A stretch of 64,000 bases of DNA from Pelomonas asaccharophilus_A (GTDB lineage Bacteria; Pseudomonadota; Gammaproteobacteria; Burkholderiales; Burkholderiaceae_C). The translations under genes were made by a program, and so were the position numbers. The notes under the pieces were generated by a model. The model did no database searches. It worked only from the letters and a program-made list of their open reading frames with translations, and was not told where the DNA came from. Shown here piece after piece: positions 33,735 to 41,980 of this stretch. Positions within the stretch are counted from its first letter, which is position 1; each line of letters opens with the position of its first letter. The stretch is taken from positions 372,001 through 436,000 of the forward strand of contig NZ_JAVDXV010000005.1 in assembly GCF_031458115.1 (NCBI RefSeq), read 5' to 3'.

Positions 33735-35462
33735 TTAGAAGTTCCAGGAGCCCTGCGCGTAGAAGCGCACTTTGCGGTGTTGGTCTTCGACCGCCGCGCG
33801 GCCATGCGTGGGCGTGGCCAGACTCATGCGCAGCGCATAGGCGCCGGCGCGAGCCCACACCAGCGACAGGCCGGCGCCGCCCAGCCAGCCGCGGTTGACA
33901 TAGGACGGCTCACGCTGGATCAGGGCGGGGTCGTGCCGGTATTGCACGAAGGCGCCGTCGAAGAAGGCGGCCATGACCAGCTCGCTGGACCACTTGCCGA
34001 ACAGGCTGGCCGGCGGCAGCCAGCGCAGTTCCAGGCTGGCCACGGTGCCGCTGTCGCCCGTGCCCTCGCCGGGGCCGAAGGCGCGCACGCCGTTGGGGCC
34101 GCCGGCACGAAACTGTTCGGTGGAGTCGAGGTTGGACATCGCCCACTGGCCGCGCACGGTGGCGTAGGCCAGCAGCCGGCCGCTGATGAGGTTCTGCAGC
34201 CGCGATGCCGAGAAGGTCAGCTTGCGGAACGTGGGCGCGTCGTCGCTGCCGCTGGGTGCGCCACCGACGAACTTCAGACGGCCCTGCAACAGATTCAGCT
34301 CGAAGGTGTTGACGCTGCCGCTGAGCAGGCTGTCACGGAAGTCGCCGCTGAAGCCGAGGTTGACGTCATCCACCCGCTTGCGCGTGGCCAGCGATGCGAC
34401 GTTGTCGACATAGCGCTTCACGTCGGCCGAGCCCAGCACGAACAGATTGAGGTTGCGCGAGCGCACCCAGGGGTAGAGCGCGAACAGGTTGACCGTGGTG
34501 CCCGTGCCGCTGAGGTCCAGAGGGAACTCGTCGGTGTCCAGCTGGTAGCGCACGGCCGACAGCGAGGCGCCGGCCTTGAAGCCGTCGGCACCGATGGGGC
34601 TGGTGTAGCCCAGCAAAGCGAAGCGCAGACCGCCGGTGGCCGAGCTCAGGACCGACGCCGACAGCCCGTCGCCGCGGCCCAACGGGCTGGCCATGATGAC
34701 CTGCCCGCCCAGGCGCTGGCCGCCGATGACCTCGGAGCCGTTCAGGTCGGCATCCACGCTGCCGCTGTAGCGCGCCTCGGCGCGCGGCGTGAATACCAGC
34801 GTGGCCGTGCCGGGGCGGGAACCAGCCCGCACCTCCGCCCGCGTGACGATGCCGCGCAGGTCGTTGATGAGGAACACCGTGCGCTCGACGGCGTCCACGG
34901 TCAGCACGTCTCCGGGCTTCAGGCGCTGCAGGTAGGCCTCCACCACTTCGCGGCGCACCGGCAGGCCTTCGCTCCAGTTCAGCACCACGCGGTCCAGCCG
35001 GCCTTCCAGCACGGCGATGCGTACGCCCTGGCCGTCGAACACCTGCTCGGGGATGTAGGCGTAGCCCAGGTAGTAGCCCAGGTCGCGCTGCAGGAAGCGG
35101 GTGACCTCGTTGGCGGCGTTGACGAGGTCCTCGAAGCCCTTGTCCTTGCCGGTGAAGGCCGCCGTCAGGCCCGGCAAGGCCGCGCGCAGCGCAGCGGGCG
35201 CGTCGGCGGCCAGCGTGTAGGCGGGCACGTCGATGCGCAACTCATCGTCGGGCTTGCCCAGTTCGCGCGCCACCGGCGGGCGCTCGGGCGGCAGCTCAGC
35301 GTTGCGCGCCACCTCGGGCGGGCGGGCCAGCTCACTGGCCGGCGGCACCACCGGCGGCGTGGCGGCTGCCGCGACGCCCAGCCCGACCGTCAGCATCGCG
35401 CCCGGCAACAGGCGGGCAGCGAGACGGCGGAGCGCTGGGATCAACGGGCGGGCGAGCGACAA
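33735..35462 (-). CDS. tpsB: TpsB-type outer-membrane transporter (ShlB/FhaC/HecB family)
   Basis: 575 aa. The TTG at 35462 gives a basic N region and a hydrophobic stretch (MLTVGLGVAAAATPP) as signal peptide. The only nearby ATG (35396) would remove the basic part. A Pro-rich periplasmic segment is followed by POTRA-like domains (YIPEQVFDGQGVRIAVLEGR, then LKPGDVLTVDAVERTVFLIN). A 16-strand-type barrel follows, with conserved motifs FRAGGPNGVRAFGPGEG and MAAFFDGAFV, ending in a terminal Phe (GSWNF) as expected for BAM-inserted proteins. It should export the TpsA encoded 155 bp downstream. It is the first gene of the array; I see no strong promoter in the 170 bp upstream, only a small hairpin (35613-35629). 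Confidence 0.94.
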   Translation of the reverse strand: MSLARPLIPALRRLAARLLPGAMLTVGLGVAAAATPPVVPPASELARPPEVARNAELPPERPPVARELGKPDDELRIDVPAYTLAADAPAALRAALPGLTAAFTGKDKGFEDLVNAANEVTRFLQRDLGYYLGYAYIPEQVFDGQGVRIAVLEGRLDRVVLNWSEGLPVRREVVEAYLQRLKPGDVLTVDAVERTVFLINDLRGIVTRAEVRAGSRPGTATLVFTPRAEARYSGSVDADLNGSEVIGGQRLGGQVIMASPLGRGDGLSASVLSSATGGLRFALLGYTSPIGADGFKAGASLSAVRYQLDTDEFPLDLSGTGTTVNLFALYPWVRSRNLNLFVLGSADVKRYVDNVASLATRKRVDDVNLGFSGDFRDSLLSGSVNTFELNLLQGRLKFVGGAPSGSDDAPTFRKLTFSASRLQNLISGRLLAYATVRGQWAMSNLDSTEQFRAGGPNGVRAFGPGEGTGDSGTVASLELRWLPPASLFGKWSSELVMAAFFDGAFVQYRHDPALIQREPSYVNRGWLGGAGLSLVWARAGAYALRMSLATPTHGRAAVEDQHRKVRFYAQGSWNF

Positions 35463-35648
35463 GAGGCGGTTCCGGACGAAGGGTGGGGGCGGCGCTGCGA
35501 GCAGCCGCCCGACGAAGCCTGTGCCCGAGTCCTGGCCTGCCCTCGATCTGGCGGTCGCGTCCGGGATGAGTAGCGATGCGGGCCGTTGAGTTCCAGCGCC
35601 CCCGCATTCAGGCGCCCGTCCAACGGGCGGGCAGCCGATGTACAGACG

Positions 35649-35676
35649 AAAAAAGACCCGCTCGAGGCGGGTCTTT
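35649..35676 (-). terminator. Intrinsic terminator after rplQ
   Basis: On the minus strand AAAGACCCGC pairs fully with GCGGGTCTTT across a five-base loop, followed by a run of T. It ends the ribosomal superoperon and insulates the downstream tpsB array. Confidence 0.9.
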
Positions 35677-35700
35677 CGGGGTCAGCGGAAGCTGATGTGC

Positions 35701-36090
35701 TTATTCAGCGGCCTCGCCAGCGGTCTCGCCTTCGGCGCGGTCGACCAGTTCGACGTAGGCCATGGGGGCGTTGTCGCCGACGCGGAAGCCCATCTTCAGG
35801 ATGCGGGTGTAGCCGCCCGGACGGGTCTTGAAGCGCGGGCCCAGCTCGTTGAAGAGCTTGGTGACGATGTCGCGGTCGCGCAGGCGGTCGAAAGCCAGGC
35901 GGCGGTTGGCCAGCGTGGGTTCCTTGGCGAGCGTGATCAGGGGCTCAACCACCTTGCGCAGTTCCTTGGCCTTGGGGACCGTGGTCTTGATCGCTTCGTG
36001 CTGCAGCAGCGAAACGCACATGTTGCGCAGCATGGCAGCGCGGTGGGCGCTGGTGCGGTTGAGTTTGCGGAGGCCGTTACGGTGACGCAT
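35701..36090 (-). CDS. rplQ: 50S ribosomal protein L17
   Basis: 129 aa, the standard length. The start MRHRNGLRKLNRTSAHR and the RPGGYTRILKMGFRVGDNAP segment are diagnostic. L17 binds 23S rRNA near the tunnel exit. It is the last gene of the alpha operon, 95 bp after rpoA. That gap contains a perfect CCGCCAG/CTGGCGG hairpin (36118-36143). A short acidic Glu/Ala tail ends the protein, as often in Burkholderiales. Confidence 0.98.
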   Translation of the reverse strand: MRHRNGLRKLNRTSAHRAAMLRNMCVSLLQHEAIKTTVPKAKELRKVVEPLITLAKEPTLANRRLAFDRLRDRDIVTKLFNELGPRFKTRPGGYTRILKMGFRVGDNAPMAYVELVDRAEGETAGEAAE

Positions 36091-36185
36091 GGTGCTTTTC
36101 CTTTCACTTCATTAATGCCGCCAGCCGGATCAGGTACTGGCGGGTGCACCGGGTGGCGTTGGTCAGCGCGCCACCCTTCCAAAAA

Positions 36186-37175
36186 TTAACGCTTGTCCAG
36201 ACCTTGCGGCGGCCAGTTTTCCAGGCGGGCGCCCAGAGTCAGACCGCGCGAAGCCAGCACTTCCTTGATTTCGTTGAGCGACTTGCGACCCAGGTTCGGG
36301 GTCTTCAGCAGCTCGGTCTCGGTGCGCTGGATGAGGTCGCCGATGTAGTAGATGTTTTCGGCCTTCAGGCAGTTGGCCGAACGCACGGTCAACTCGAGCT
36401 CGTCGACCGGGCGCAGCAGGATCGGGTCGAAGCTGCTGGAGCGCTGGGCCGGCTGGTCGAAGGCGTCGACCAGGTCGGTGCCTTGCAGCTGGGCGAACAC
36501 GGCCAGTTGCTCAACCAGGATCTTGGCCGAGGCACGGATCGCTTCCTCGGGCGAGATGGCGCCGTTGGTTTCGATTTCCATGACCAGCTTGTCCAGGTCG
36601 GTACGCTGCTCGACCCGGGCGTTCTCGACGGCGTAGCTGACGCGCTTGACGGGCGAGAACGAGGCGTCGAGGACGATGCGGCCGATGCTCTTGGTCGGCT
36701 CGTCGCCGAAGCGGCGCATCGTGCCGGGCACGTAGCCACGGCCCTTCTCGACCTTGATCTGCATGTCCAGCTTGCCGCCTTGCGACAGGTGGGCAATGAC
36801 GTGCTCGGGGTTGATGATCTCGACGTCGTGCGGGGTCTGGATGTCGGCCGCGGTGACGGGGCCTTCGCCTTCCTTGCGCAGGACCAGGGTCACTTCTTCA
36901 CGGTTGTGCAGGCGGAAGACGACGCCCTTCAGGTTCAGCATGATGTGAACCACGTCCTCTTGCACACCGTCGATGGCCGAGTACTCGTGGAGCACGCCAG
37001 CAATCGTCACTTCCGTCGGCGCATAACCCACCATCGACGAGAGCAGCACACGGCGCAGGGCATTGCCCAGGGTGTGACCGTAGCCGCGTTCGAACGGCTC
37101 CAGCGTGACCTTGGCGCGATGACCGCCCAGGGGCTCCACGTTGATGGACTTGGGTTTGAGCAAGTTGGTTTGCAT
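36186..37175 (-). CDS. rpoA: RNA polymerase alpha subunit
   Basis: 329 aa. The N-terminal assembly/dimerisation domain (residues 1-235: LGGHRAKVTLEPFERGYGHT, LGNALRRVLLSSMVG) is joined by a linker to the DNA- and activator-binding CTD. In the CTD the UP-element contact region VRSANCLKAENIYYIGDL and the final LGRKSLNEIKEVL are intact. Alpha nucleates core polymerase assembly with the beta subunits encoded at the right edge of this window. It lies 136 bp after rpsD; an 8-bp hairpin followed by TTT (37271-37302) in that gap could attenuate read-through. Confidence 0.99.
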   Translation of the reverse strand: MQTNLLKPKSINVEPLGGHRAKVTLEPFERGYGHTLGNALRRVLLSSMVGYAPTEVTIAGVLHEYSAIDGVQEDVVHIMLNLKGVVFRLHNREEVTLVLRKEGEGPVTAADIQTPHDVEIINPEHVIAHLSQGGKLDMQIKVEKGRGYVPGTMRRFGDEPTKSIGRIVLDASFSPVKRVSYAVENARVEQRTDLDKLVMEIETNGAISPEEAIRASAKILVEQLAVFAQLQGTDLVDAFDQPAQRSSSFDPILLRPVDELELTVRSANCLKAENIYYIGDLIQRTETELLKTPNLGRKSLNEIKEVLASRGLTLGARLENWPPQGLDKR

Positions 37176-37311
37176 GAGGTCTTTCTTTCAATACCCTCGG
37201 TTCGTTACACCGATAAGGCTGAGGACCAGCCGGGCAGAGCCTTCGAGGGGCGAATGCCCGGACGAGGAAACGCCGACCGCACCCTTGCAGGCGTGGTCGG
37301 CGGGGAAAACA

Positions 37312-37935
37312 TTAACGCGAGTACAACTCGACGATCAGCGATTCGTTGATCTCGGCGCCGAACTCATCGCGGTCCGGGGCCTTCTTGAACACGCCTTCCA
37401 GCTTGGTGCCGTCGACCTGAACCCAGGCCGGCAGGCCGATGGACTCGGCCAGCTTGAACGAGTCGGTCACGCGCAGCTGCTTCTTGGCCTTCTCGCGCAC
37501 GGCGACGGTGTCACCGGCCTTGACCAGGTAGGAGGCGATGTTGACGACCTCGCCGTTCACCACGATGCCCTTGTGCGAAACCAGCTGACGGGCTTCTGCG
37601 CGGGTGGAGCCGAAGCCCATGCGGTACACGACGTTGTCCAGGCGCGATTCCAGCAGTTGCAGCAGGTTCACGCCGGTCGAGCCCTTGCGGCGCTCGGCTT
37701 CAGCGAAGTAGCGGCGGAACTGACGCTCCAGCACGCCGTACATGCGCTTGACCTTCTGCTTTTCGCGCAGTTGCAGGCCGAAGTCAGACGTGCGCTGACC
37801 CGAGGTGCGGCCGTGTTGGCCGGGCTTGCTGTCGAACTTGGCCTTGTCGCTGATGGCGCGGCGGGCGCTCTTCAGGAACAGGTCAGTGCCTTCGCGGCGG
37901 GAAAGTTTGGCCTTGGGGCCGAGGTAGCGTGCCAC
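37312..37935 (-). CDS. rpsD: 30S ribosomal protein S4
   Basis: 207 aa. The N terminus (MARYLGPKAKLSRREG) lacks the zinc-binding cysteines, so this is the C-minus form. The S4 RNA-binding domain spans about 97-160 (ESRLDNVVYRMGFGSTRAEA, RQLVSHKGIVVNG). S4 is a primary 16S binder and, in enterobacteria, the autogenous repressor of the alpha operon. A promoter and a strong leader hairpin precede it (38056-38129), separating it from rpsK. Confidence 0.99.
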   Translation of the reverse strand: MARYLGPKAKLSRREGTDLFLKSARRAISDKAKFDSKPGQHGRTSGQRTSDFGLQLREKQKVKRMYGVLERQFRRYFAEAERRKGSTGVNLLQLLESRLDNVVYRMGFGSTRAEARQLVSHKGIVVNGEVVNIASYLVKAGDTVAVREKAKKQLRVTDSFKLAESIGLPAWVQVDGTKLEGVFKKAPDRDEFGAEINESLIVELYSR

Positions 37936-38055
37936 TTTGAGTGTCCTTGTTCAATCTGACGCCAGGGGGTGCCTGACGCGAGTCCAGCCGGTGTTGTTGT
38001 GGGCTTGGACGGTGGGCTTATGAGCAGCCCCAACATGAAGCTGACTCAAGACTGA

Positions 38056-38086
38056 AGCCGGCGCGGCACGAAAGTGCCCGCCGGCT
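38056..38086 (-). promoter_or_regulatory. Leader hairpin upstream of rpsD
   Basis: On the minus strand AGCCGGCGGGCAC pairs with GTGCCGCGCCGGCT around a four-base TTTC loop with one bulge. No T tract follows, so it is not a simple terminator. It begins within about ten bases of the predicted transcription start and 120 bases before the rpsD ATG. It may be a regulatory site, perhaps for S4, or an mRNA-stabilising 5' structure. Confidence 0.55.
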
Positions 38087-38101
38087 CCGGGAAAACGCGC
38101 G

Positions 38102-38129
38102 ATTATCGCACCGTCATCCGAATCTGCAA
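38102..38129 (-). promoter_or_regulatory. Predicted sigma70 promoter for rpsD-rpoA-rplQ
   Basis: Minus-strand -35 TTGCAG (38124-38129) and -10 GATAAT (38102-38107) are separated by 16 bp. They lie in the 234-bp rpsK-rpsD gap, the largest gap in this part of the operon. Confidence 0.6.
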
Positions 38130-38169
38130 AATCCTTGTCACCTGAAGGTGCGCGGACTCAGACGTCGAA

Positions 38170-38574
38170 TTAGATACGACGACGCTTCTGCGGACGGCAG
38201 CCGTTGTGCGGCACCGGCGTCACGTCGGAGATCGAGTTGATGCGGATGCCCAGAGCTGCCAGGGCACGCACCGACGACTCACGACCCGGGCCCGGGCCCT
38301 TGATCTTGACGTCCAGATTCTTGATGCCTTGCTCTTGAGCAGCACGGCCGGCCACTTCAGCCGCCACCTGGGCTGCGAAGGGCGTCGACTTGCGCGAACC
38401 CTTGAAGCCTTGGCCACCCGACGAAGCCCACGACAGGGCGCCGCCTTGACGGTCGGTGATGGTGATGATGGTGTTGTTGAACGAAGCGTGAACGTGCGCG
38501 ATGCCGTCAGCAACGTTCTTGCGGACCTTCTTGCGAACGCGTTGAGCCGCCGAATTGTTGGGAGCCTTTGCCAT
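38170..38574 (-). CDS. rpsK: 30S ribosomal protein S11
   Basis: 134 aa. HVHASFNNTIITITDRQGGA and SSGGQGFKGSRKSTPFAAQ identify S11, and the C-terminal PVPHNGCRPQKRRRI is characteristic. S11 forms part of the platform next to S7 and the E site. It follows rpsM by 26 bp and is followed by a promoter for the distal rpsD-rpoA-rplQ part. Confidence 0.99.
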   Translation of the reverse strand: MAKAPNNSAAQRVRKKVRKNVADGIAHVHASFNNTIITITDRQGGALSWASSGGQGFKGSRKSTPFAAQVAAEVAGRAAQEQGIKNLDVKIKGPGPGRESSVRALAALGIRINSISDVTPVPHNGCRPQKRRRI

Positions 38575-38600
38575 ATTGACCTTCTTTCAGTTCGGGCAGC

Positions 38601-38966
38601 TTACTTCTTGCCGGTCGCAGCCGACTTGCGCGGACCCTTGCGGGTGCGGGCGTTCGTACGGGTGCGCTGGCCGCGCATCGGCAGGCCACGACGGTGACGG
38701 AAGCCACGATAGCAACCCAGATCCATCAGACGCTTGATGTTGATGGACTGCTCACGGCGCAGATCGCCTTCGATGGTCAGCTTGTTGACTTCGTCACGGA
38801 TCTTTTCCAGATCGCCGTCAGTCAGGTCCTTGACCTTCTTGTCGAAAGGAATACCGCAGGTCGTGCAGATCTTCTGAGCGGTCGTACGGCCGATGCCGTA
38901 GATCGAGGTCAGGCCGATCTCAGTGTGCTTTTGCGGCGGAATGTTGATACCAGCAATACGTGCCAT
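38601..38966 (-). CDS. rpsM: 30S ribosomal protein S13
   Basis: 121 aa. MARIAGINIPPQKHTEIGL opens the protein, the helix-two-turn-helix region TSIYGIGRTTAQKICTTCGI follows, and the C-terminal basic tail (RGFRHRRGLPMRGQRTRTNA) reaches toward P-site tRNA. It lies 30 bp downstream of rpmJ and 26 bp upstream of rpsK. Confidence 0.99.
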   Translation of the reverse strand: MARIAGINIPPQKHTEIGLTSIYGIGRTTAQKICTTCGIPFDKKVKDLTDGDLEKIRDEVNKLTIEGDLRREQSINIKRLMDLGCYRGFRHRRGLPMRGQRTRTNARTRKGPRKSAATGKK

Positions 38967-38996
38967 GGTGGTCCTCTAATTCTGTCGTGCGGCCAA

Positions 38997-39110
38997 TCAG
39001 CCTTGGCGCTGCTTGTGGCGCGGGTCGGTGCAGATCACGCGCACCACACCCTTGCGGCGGATGATCTTGCAATTGCGGCACATCTGCTTGACGGATGCCG
39101 AAACTTTCAT
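38997..39110 (-). CDS. rpmJ: 50S ribosomal protein L36
   Basis: 37 aa, a small gene easily missed: MKVSASVKQMCRNCKIIRRK then GVVRVICTDPRHKQRQG. The zinc ribbon is complete (Cys11, Cys14, Cys27, His32), so this is the zinc-binding form. It sits between infA and rpsM, its usual betaproteobacterial position. The ATG at 39110 and TGA at 38997-38999 were read directly. Confidence 0.98.
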   Translation of the reverse strand: MKVSASVKQMCRNCKIIRRKGVVRVICTDPRHKQRQG

Positions 39111-39171
39111 GGTCTGCTCCTTGGCCTAACTCTTTTTGCGCTCTTGACGCGTTCCCGGGGGTTCAAACAGC

Positions 39172-39390
39172 TCACTTCGCCCGGAACACGATGCGAGCAC
39201 GACTCAAATCGTAGGGCGTCAGCTCCACGGTCACTTTGTCACCAGGCAGGATGCGGATGTAGTGCATGCGCATCTTGCCGGAGATGTGCCCGAGGACGAC
39301 ATGCCCGTTCTCTAACTTCACACGAAACGTTGCGTTGGGGAGGTTCTCCAGAATCTCGCCCTGCATTTGAATGACGTCGTCTTTCGACAT
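39172..39390 (-). CDS. infA: Translation initiation factor IF-1
   Basis: 72 aa, exactly the family length. It is a single S1-like OB fold: MSKDDVIQMQGEILENLPNA, FRVKLENGHVVLGHISGKMR, MHYIRILPGDKVTVELTPYD. IF-1 occupies the A site during initiation. It is located between secY and rpmJ, an arrangement seen in betaproteobacteria. Confidence 0.99.
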   Translation of the reverse strand: MSKDDVIQMQGEILENLPNATFRVKLENGHVVLGHISGKMRMHYIRILPGDKVTVELTPYDLSRARIVFRAK

Positions 39391-39444
39391 GCCAAATCTT
39401 CGTGTGGGTTAAAACAAACTTTTCCTTAGAACAGCTCGCCGCCC

Positions 39445-40755
39445 TCAACTGGGCTTGAAGCTGGCCTTCTTCAGCAGTGACTCGTACTGCTGACTCATGA
39501 TGTAACTCTGTACCTGAGCCCAGAAGTCCATCGTCACGACGACGATGATCAACAGGGATGTGCCGCCGAAGTAGAACGGAACGTTGTACTTCAGCGTCAG
39601 GAACTCGGGCAGCAAGCACACTGCGGTGATGTAGATCGCGCCAGCCAACGTCAGCCGGGACAGGATCTTGTCGATGTGCTTGGCTGTTTGGTCACCAGGG
39701 CGGATACCCGGGATGAACGCGCCGCTCTTCTTCAGGTTGTCAGCAGTCTCGCGGCTGTTGAACACCAGCGCCGTGTAGAAGAAGCAGAAGAACACGATCG
39801 CCGCGGCATACAACAGCACGTAGATCGGTTGACCCGGCGCCACCATGGCAGCCAGATCCTTCAGCCAGCGCAGGCCGTCACCGGTCGCGAACCAGCTCAC
39901 CACCGTGGTCGGCAGCAGGATGATCGACGACGCGAAGATCGGCGGGATGACGCCCGACATGTTCAGCTTCAGCGGCAGGTGCGACGACTGGCCACCATAG
40001 ACCTTGTTGCCGACCTGGCGCTTGGCGTAATTCACCAGGATCTTGCGCTGACCACGTTCGACGAACACGACGACATAGGTCACCAGCACGATCAGTGCCA
40101 CGATGAACAGTGCCGTGCCATAGCCCATTGCGCCGGTACGCACCAGTTCGAACAGGCCTCCGATCGCGCCGGGCAAGCCAGCTGCGATACCCGCAAAGAT
40201 CAGGATGGAGATGCCATTGCCCAGACCACGCTCGGTGATCTGCTCACCCAGCCACATCAGGAACATCGTGCCGGCCACCAGACTGGACACCGCGGTCACG
40301 CGGAACCCGAAGCCAGGGCTCACAACCAAGCCCGCAGAACCTTCCAGCGCCAGTGCAATCGACAGGCTCTGGAACAACGCCAGACCCAGCGTCGCATAGC
40401 GTGTGTATTGCGTGATCTTCCGACGTCCCGCTTCGCCTTCCTTCTTCAACTGCTCCAGTGTCGGGACGACATATCCCATCAACTGGATGACGATGGACGC
40501 GGAGATGTAAGGCGTGATGCCCAACGCGAACACGGTGAAGCGCGACAGCGCACCGCCCGAGAACATGTTGAACAGGCTCAGGATGCCACCCGCCTGACCT
40601 TCGAAGAACTTGGCGAGCTGCGCCGGGTCGATACCGGGCACGGGGATATGCGCCCCGATGCGGTAGACGACCAGGGCCAGCAGCAGGAACACAAGCCGGC
40701 GACGCAGGTCGCCGAACTTGCCGCTCTTGGCCAGCTGATTCGCGTTGGTAGCCAC
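39445..40755 (-). CDS. secY: Preprotein translocase channel subunit SecY
   Basis: 436 aa with ten hydrophobic segments. The first helix region (LRRRLVFLLLALVVYRIGAH, IPVPGIDP), the plug area GGILSLFNMFSGGALSRFTV and the cytoplasmic loop GQRKILVNYAKRQVG are typical. SecY with SecE and SecG forms the Sec channel, which the TpsA, TpsB and OmpA-like proteins of this window would use. It lies 26 bp after rplO. Confidence 0.99.
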   Translation of the reverse strand: MATNANQLAKSGKFGDLRRRLVFLLLALVVYRIGAHIPVPGIDPAQLAKFFEGQAGGILSLFNMFSGGALSRFTVFALGITPYISASIVIQLMGYVVPTLEQLKKEGEAGRRKITQYTRYATLGLALFQSLSIALALEGSAGLVVSPGFGFRVTAVSSLVAGTMFLMWLGEQITERGLGNGISILIFAGIAAGLPGAIGGLFELVRTGAMGYGTALFIVALIVLVTYVVVFVERGQRKILVNYAKRQVGNKVYGGQSSHLPLKLNMSGVIPPIFASSIILLPTTVVSWFATGDGLRWLKDLAAMVAPGQPIYVLLYAAAIVFFCFFYTALVFNSRETADNLKKSGAFIPGIRPGDQTAKHIDKILSRLTLAGAIYITAVCLLPEFLTLKYNVPFYFGGTSLLIIVVVTMDFWAQVQSYIMSQQYESLLKKASFKPS

Positions 40756-40781
40756 GCTGGATCAGTTCCTTGTGTGCCGGA

Positions 40782-41213
40782 TCAGGCGACCGAGCCGCCA
40801 GCCGCCTCGATGGCCGCCTTGGCGCCCTTCGTGGCGTTCACGCCCTTCAGCGCGACCTTGCGTTCGATCTTGCCAGCCAGGATGACCTTGACCGACTTGG
40901 TCAGCTGCGGCACCAGGCCGACGGCCTTCAGCGTCGACACGTCGATCTCTTCACCGGCCAGACCTTGCAGGTCCGTCAGCGTGATCTCGGCGTTGTACTT
41001 CAGCGTCAGCGACTTGAAGCCACGCTTGGGCAGGCGGCGCTGCAGCGGCATCTGACCGCCTTCGAAGCCGACCTTGTGGTAGCCACCAGCGCGGGACTTC
41101 TGACCCTTGTGACCGCGACCGGCGGTCTTGCCCAGGCCGGAGCCGATGCCACGGCCGACACGGCGCTTGGCATGCTTGGCGCCCGCTGCGGGCTTGATCG
41201 TGTTGAGTTCCAT
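40782..41213 (-). CDS. rplO: 50S ribosomal protein L15
   Basis: 143 aa. MELNTIKPAAGAKHAKRRVG then GRGIGSGLGKTAGRGHKGQK is the basic Gly-rich N-terminal arm that threads into 23S rRNA. GGQMPLQRRLPKRGF follows. L15 is a late-assembly protein. Gaps to rpmD and secY are both 26 bp. Confidence 0.99.
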   Translation of the reverse strand: MELNTIKPAAGAKHAKRRVGRGIGSGLGKTAGRGHKGQKSRAGGYHKVGFEGGQMPLQRRLPKRGFKSLTLKYNAEITLTDLQGLAGEEIDVSTLKAVGLVPQLTKSVKVILAGKIERKVALKGVNATKGAKAAIEAAGGSVA

Positions 41214-41239
41214 CGTCTTGTCCTCGAGGTGCGCGGCGC

Positions 41240-41422
41240 TTACAGCACCTGCACCAGATAGGCGATCTTGTTGATCATGCCGCGCACGGCGGGCGTGTCT
41301 TCCAGCGTGGACTGGCTGTTCAGCTTGCGCAGACCCAGGCCGGTCACGGTGGCACGGTGCGAGGCGCGGCAGCCGATGGGGCTGCGCACCAGCTTGACCG
41401 TCACGGTTTTCTTGTCAGACAT
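41240..41422 (-). CDS. rpmD: 50S ribosomal protein L30
   Basis: 60 aa. VTVKLVRSPIGCRASHRATV and GLGLRKLNSQSTLEDTPAVR are the conserved core of L30. It lies between rpsE (20-bp gap) and rplO, as in the standard spc operon. Confidence 0.98.
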   Translation of the reverse strand: MSDKKTVTVKLVRSPIGCRASHRATVTGLGLRKLNSQSTLEDTPAVRGMINKIAYLVQVL

Positions 41423-41442
41423 CTTGTGCTCCGCTAAGGCGA

Positions 41443-41964
41443 TCAGTTGAAGATTTCTTCAACCGTCTTGCCGCGCTTGGCAGCGACTTCCGACGCCGTC
41501 GTGGAACGCTTCAGAGCGTCCAGCGTGGCGCGGACCATGTTGTAAGGGTTGGTCGAACCGTGGCTCTTGCTCACGATGTCAGTCACGCCCATCACTTCGA
41601 AGACGGCGCGCATCGGGCCGCCGGCGATGACGCCGGTACCGACGGGAGCCGGGGCCAGCATGACGCGCGAGGCGCCGTGCTCACCGATCACGTTGTGGTG
41701 AACGGTGCCGTTCTTGAGCTGCACCTTGATCATGTTGCGGCGAGCCGATTCCATGGCCTTCTGCACGGCCACCGGAACTTCCTTGGCCTTGCCCTTGCCC
41801 ATGCCGATACGGCCATCACCGTCGCCGACCACCGTCAGAGCAGCGAAGGACAGCGTACGGCCGCCCTTGACCACCTTCGTGACGCGGTTGACCGCGATCA
41901 TCTTTTCCTTCAGGCCGTCGTCGTTGCCTTCAGCCTGCGCGCCGCGGGGTTGAAACTTTGCCAT
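41443..41964 (-). CDS. rpsE: 30S ribosomal protein S5
   Basis: 173 aa. A double-stranded RNA-binding-type N domain (EKMIAVNRVTKVVKGGRTLS) contains the fidelity loop, and the C domain ends with EVAAKRGKTVEEIFN. The loop GDGDGRIGMGKGKAKEVPVA is intact, with no change that would suggest spectinomycin resistance. It lies 16 bp after rplR. Confidence 0.99.
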   Translation of the reverse strand: MAKFQPRGAQAEGNDDGLKEKMIAVNRVTKVVKGGRTLSFAALTVVGDGDGRIGMGKGKAKEVPVAVQKAMESARRNMIKVQLKNGTVHHNVIGEHGASRVMLAPAPVGTGVIAGGPMRAVFEVMGVTDIVSKSHGSTNPYNMVRATLDALKRSTTASEVAAKRGKTVEEIFN

Positions 41965-41980
41965 TTCGTATTCCTATGCG

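Noticed and set aside
33581..33805. A 75-residue N-terminal extension of TpsA
   Set aside because: The extension is translated from the dispersed repeat and the antisense-phase end of tpsB. It has no ESPR-type signal, whereas the ATG at 33580 begins a good signal peptide.
37271..37302. A full terminator between rpsD and rpoA
   Set aside because: The stem is only 8 bp with a long loop and a short TTT. rpoA needs expression from the same transcript, so at most it is a weak attenuator.
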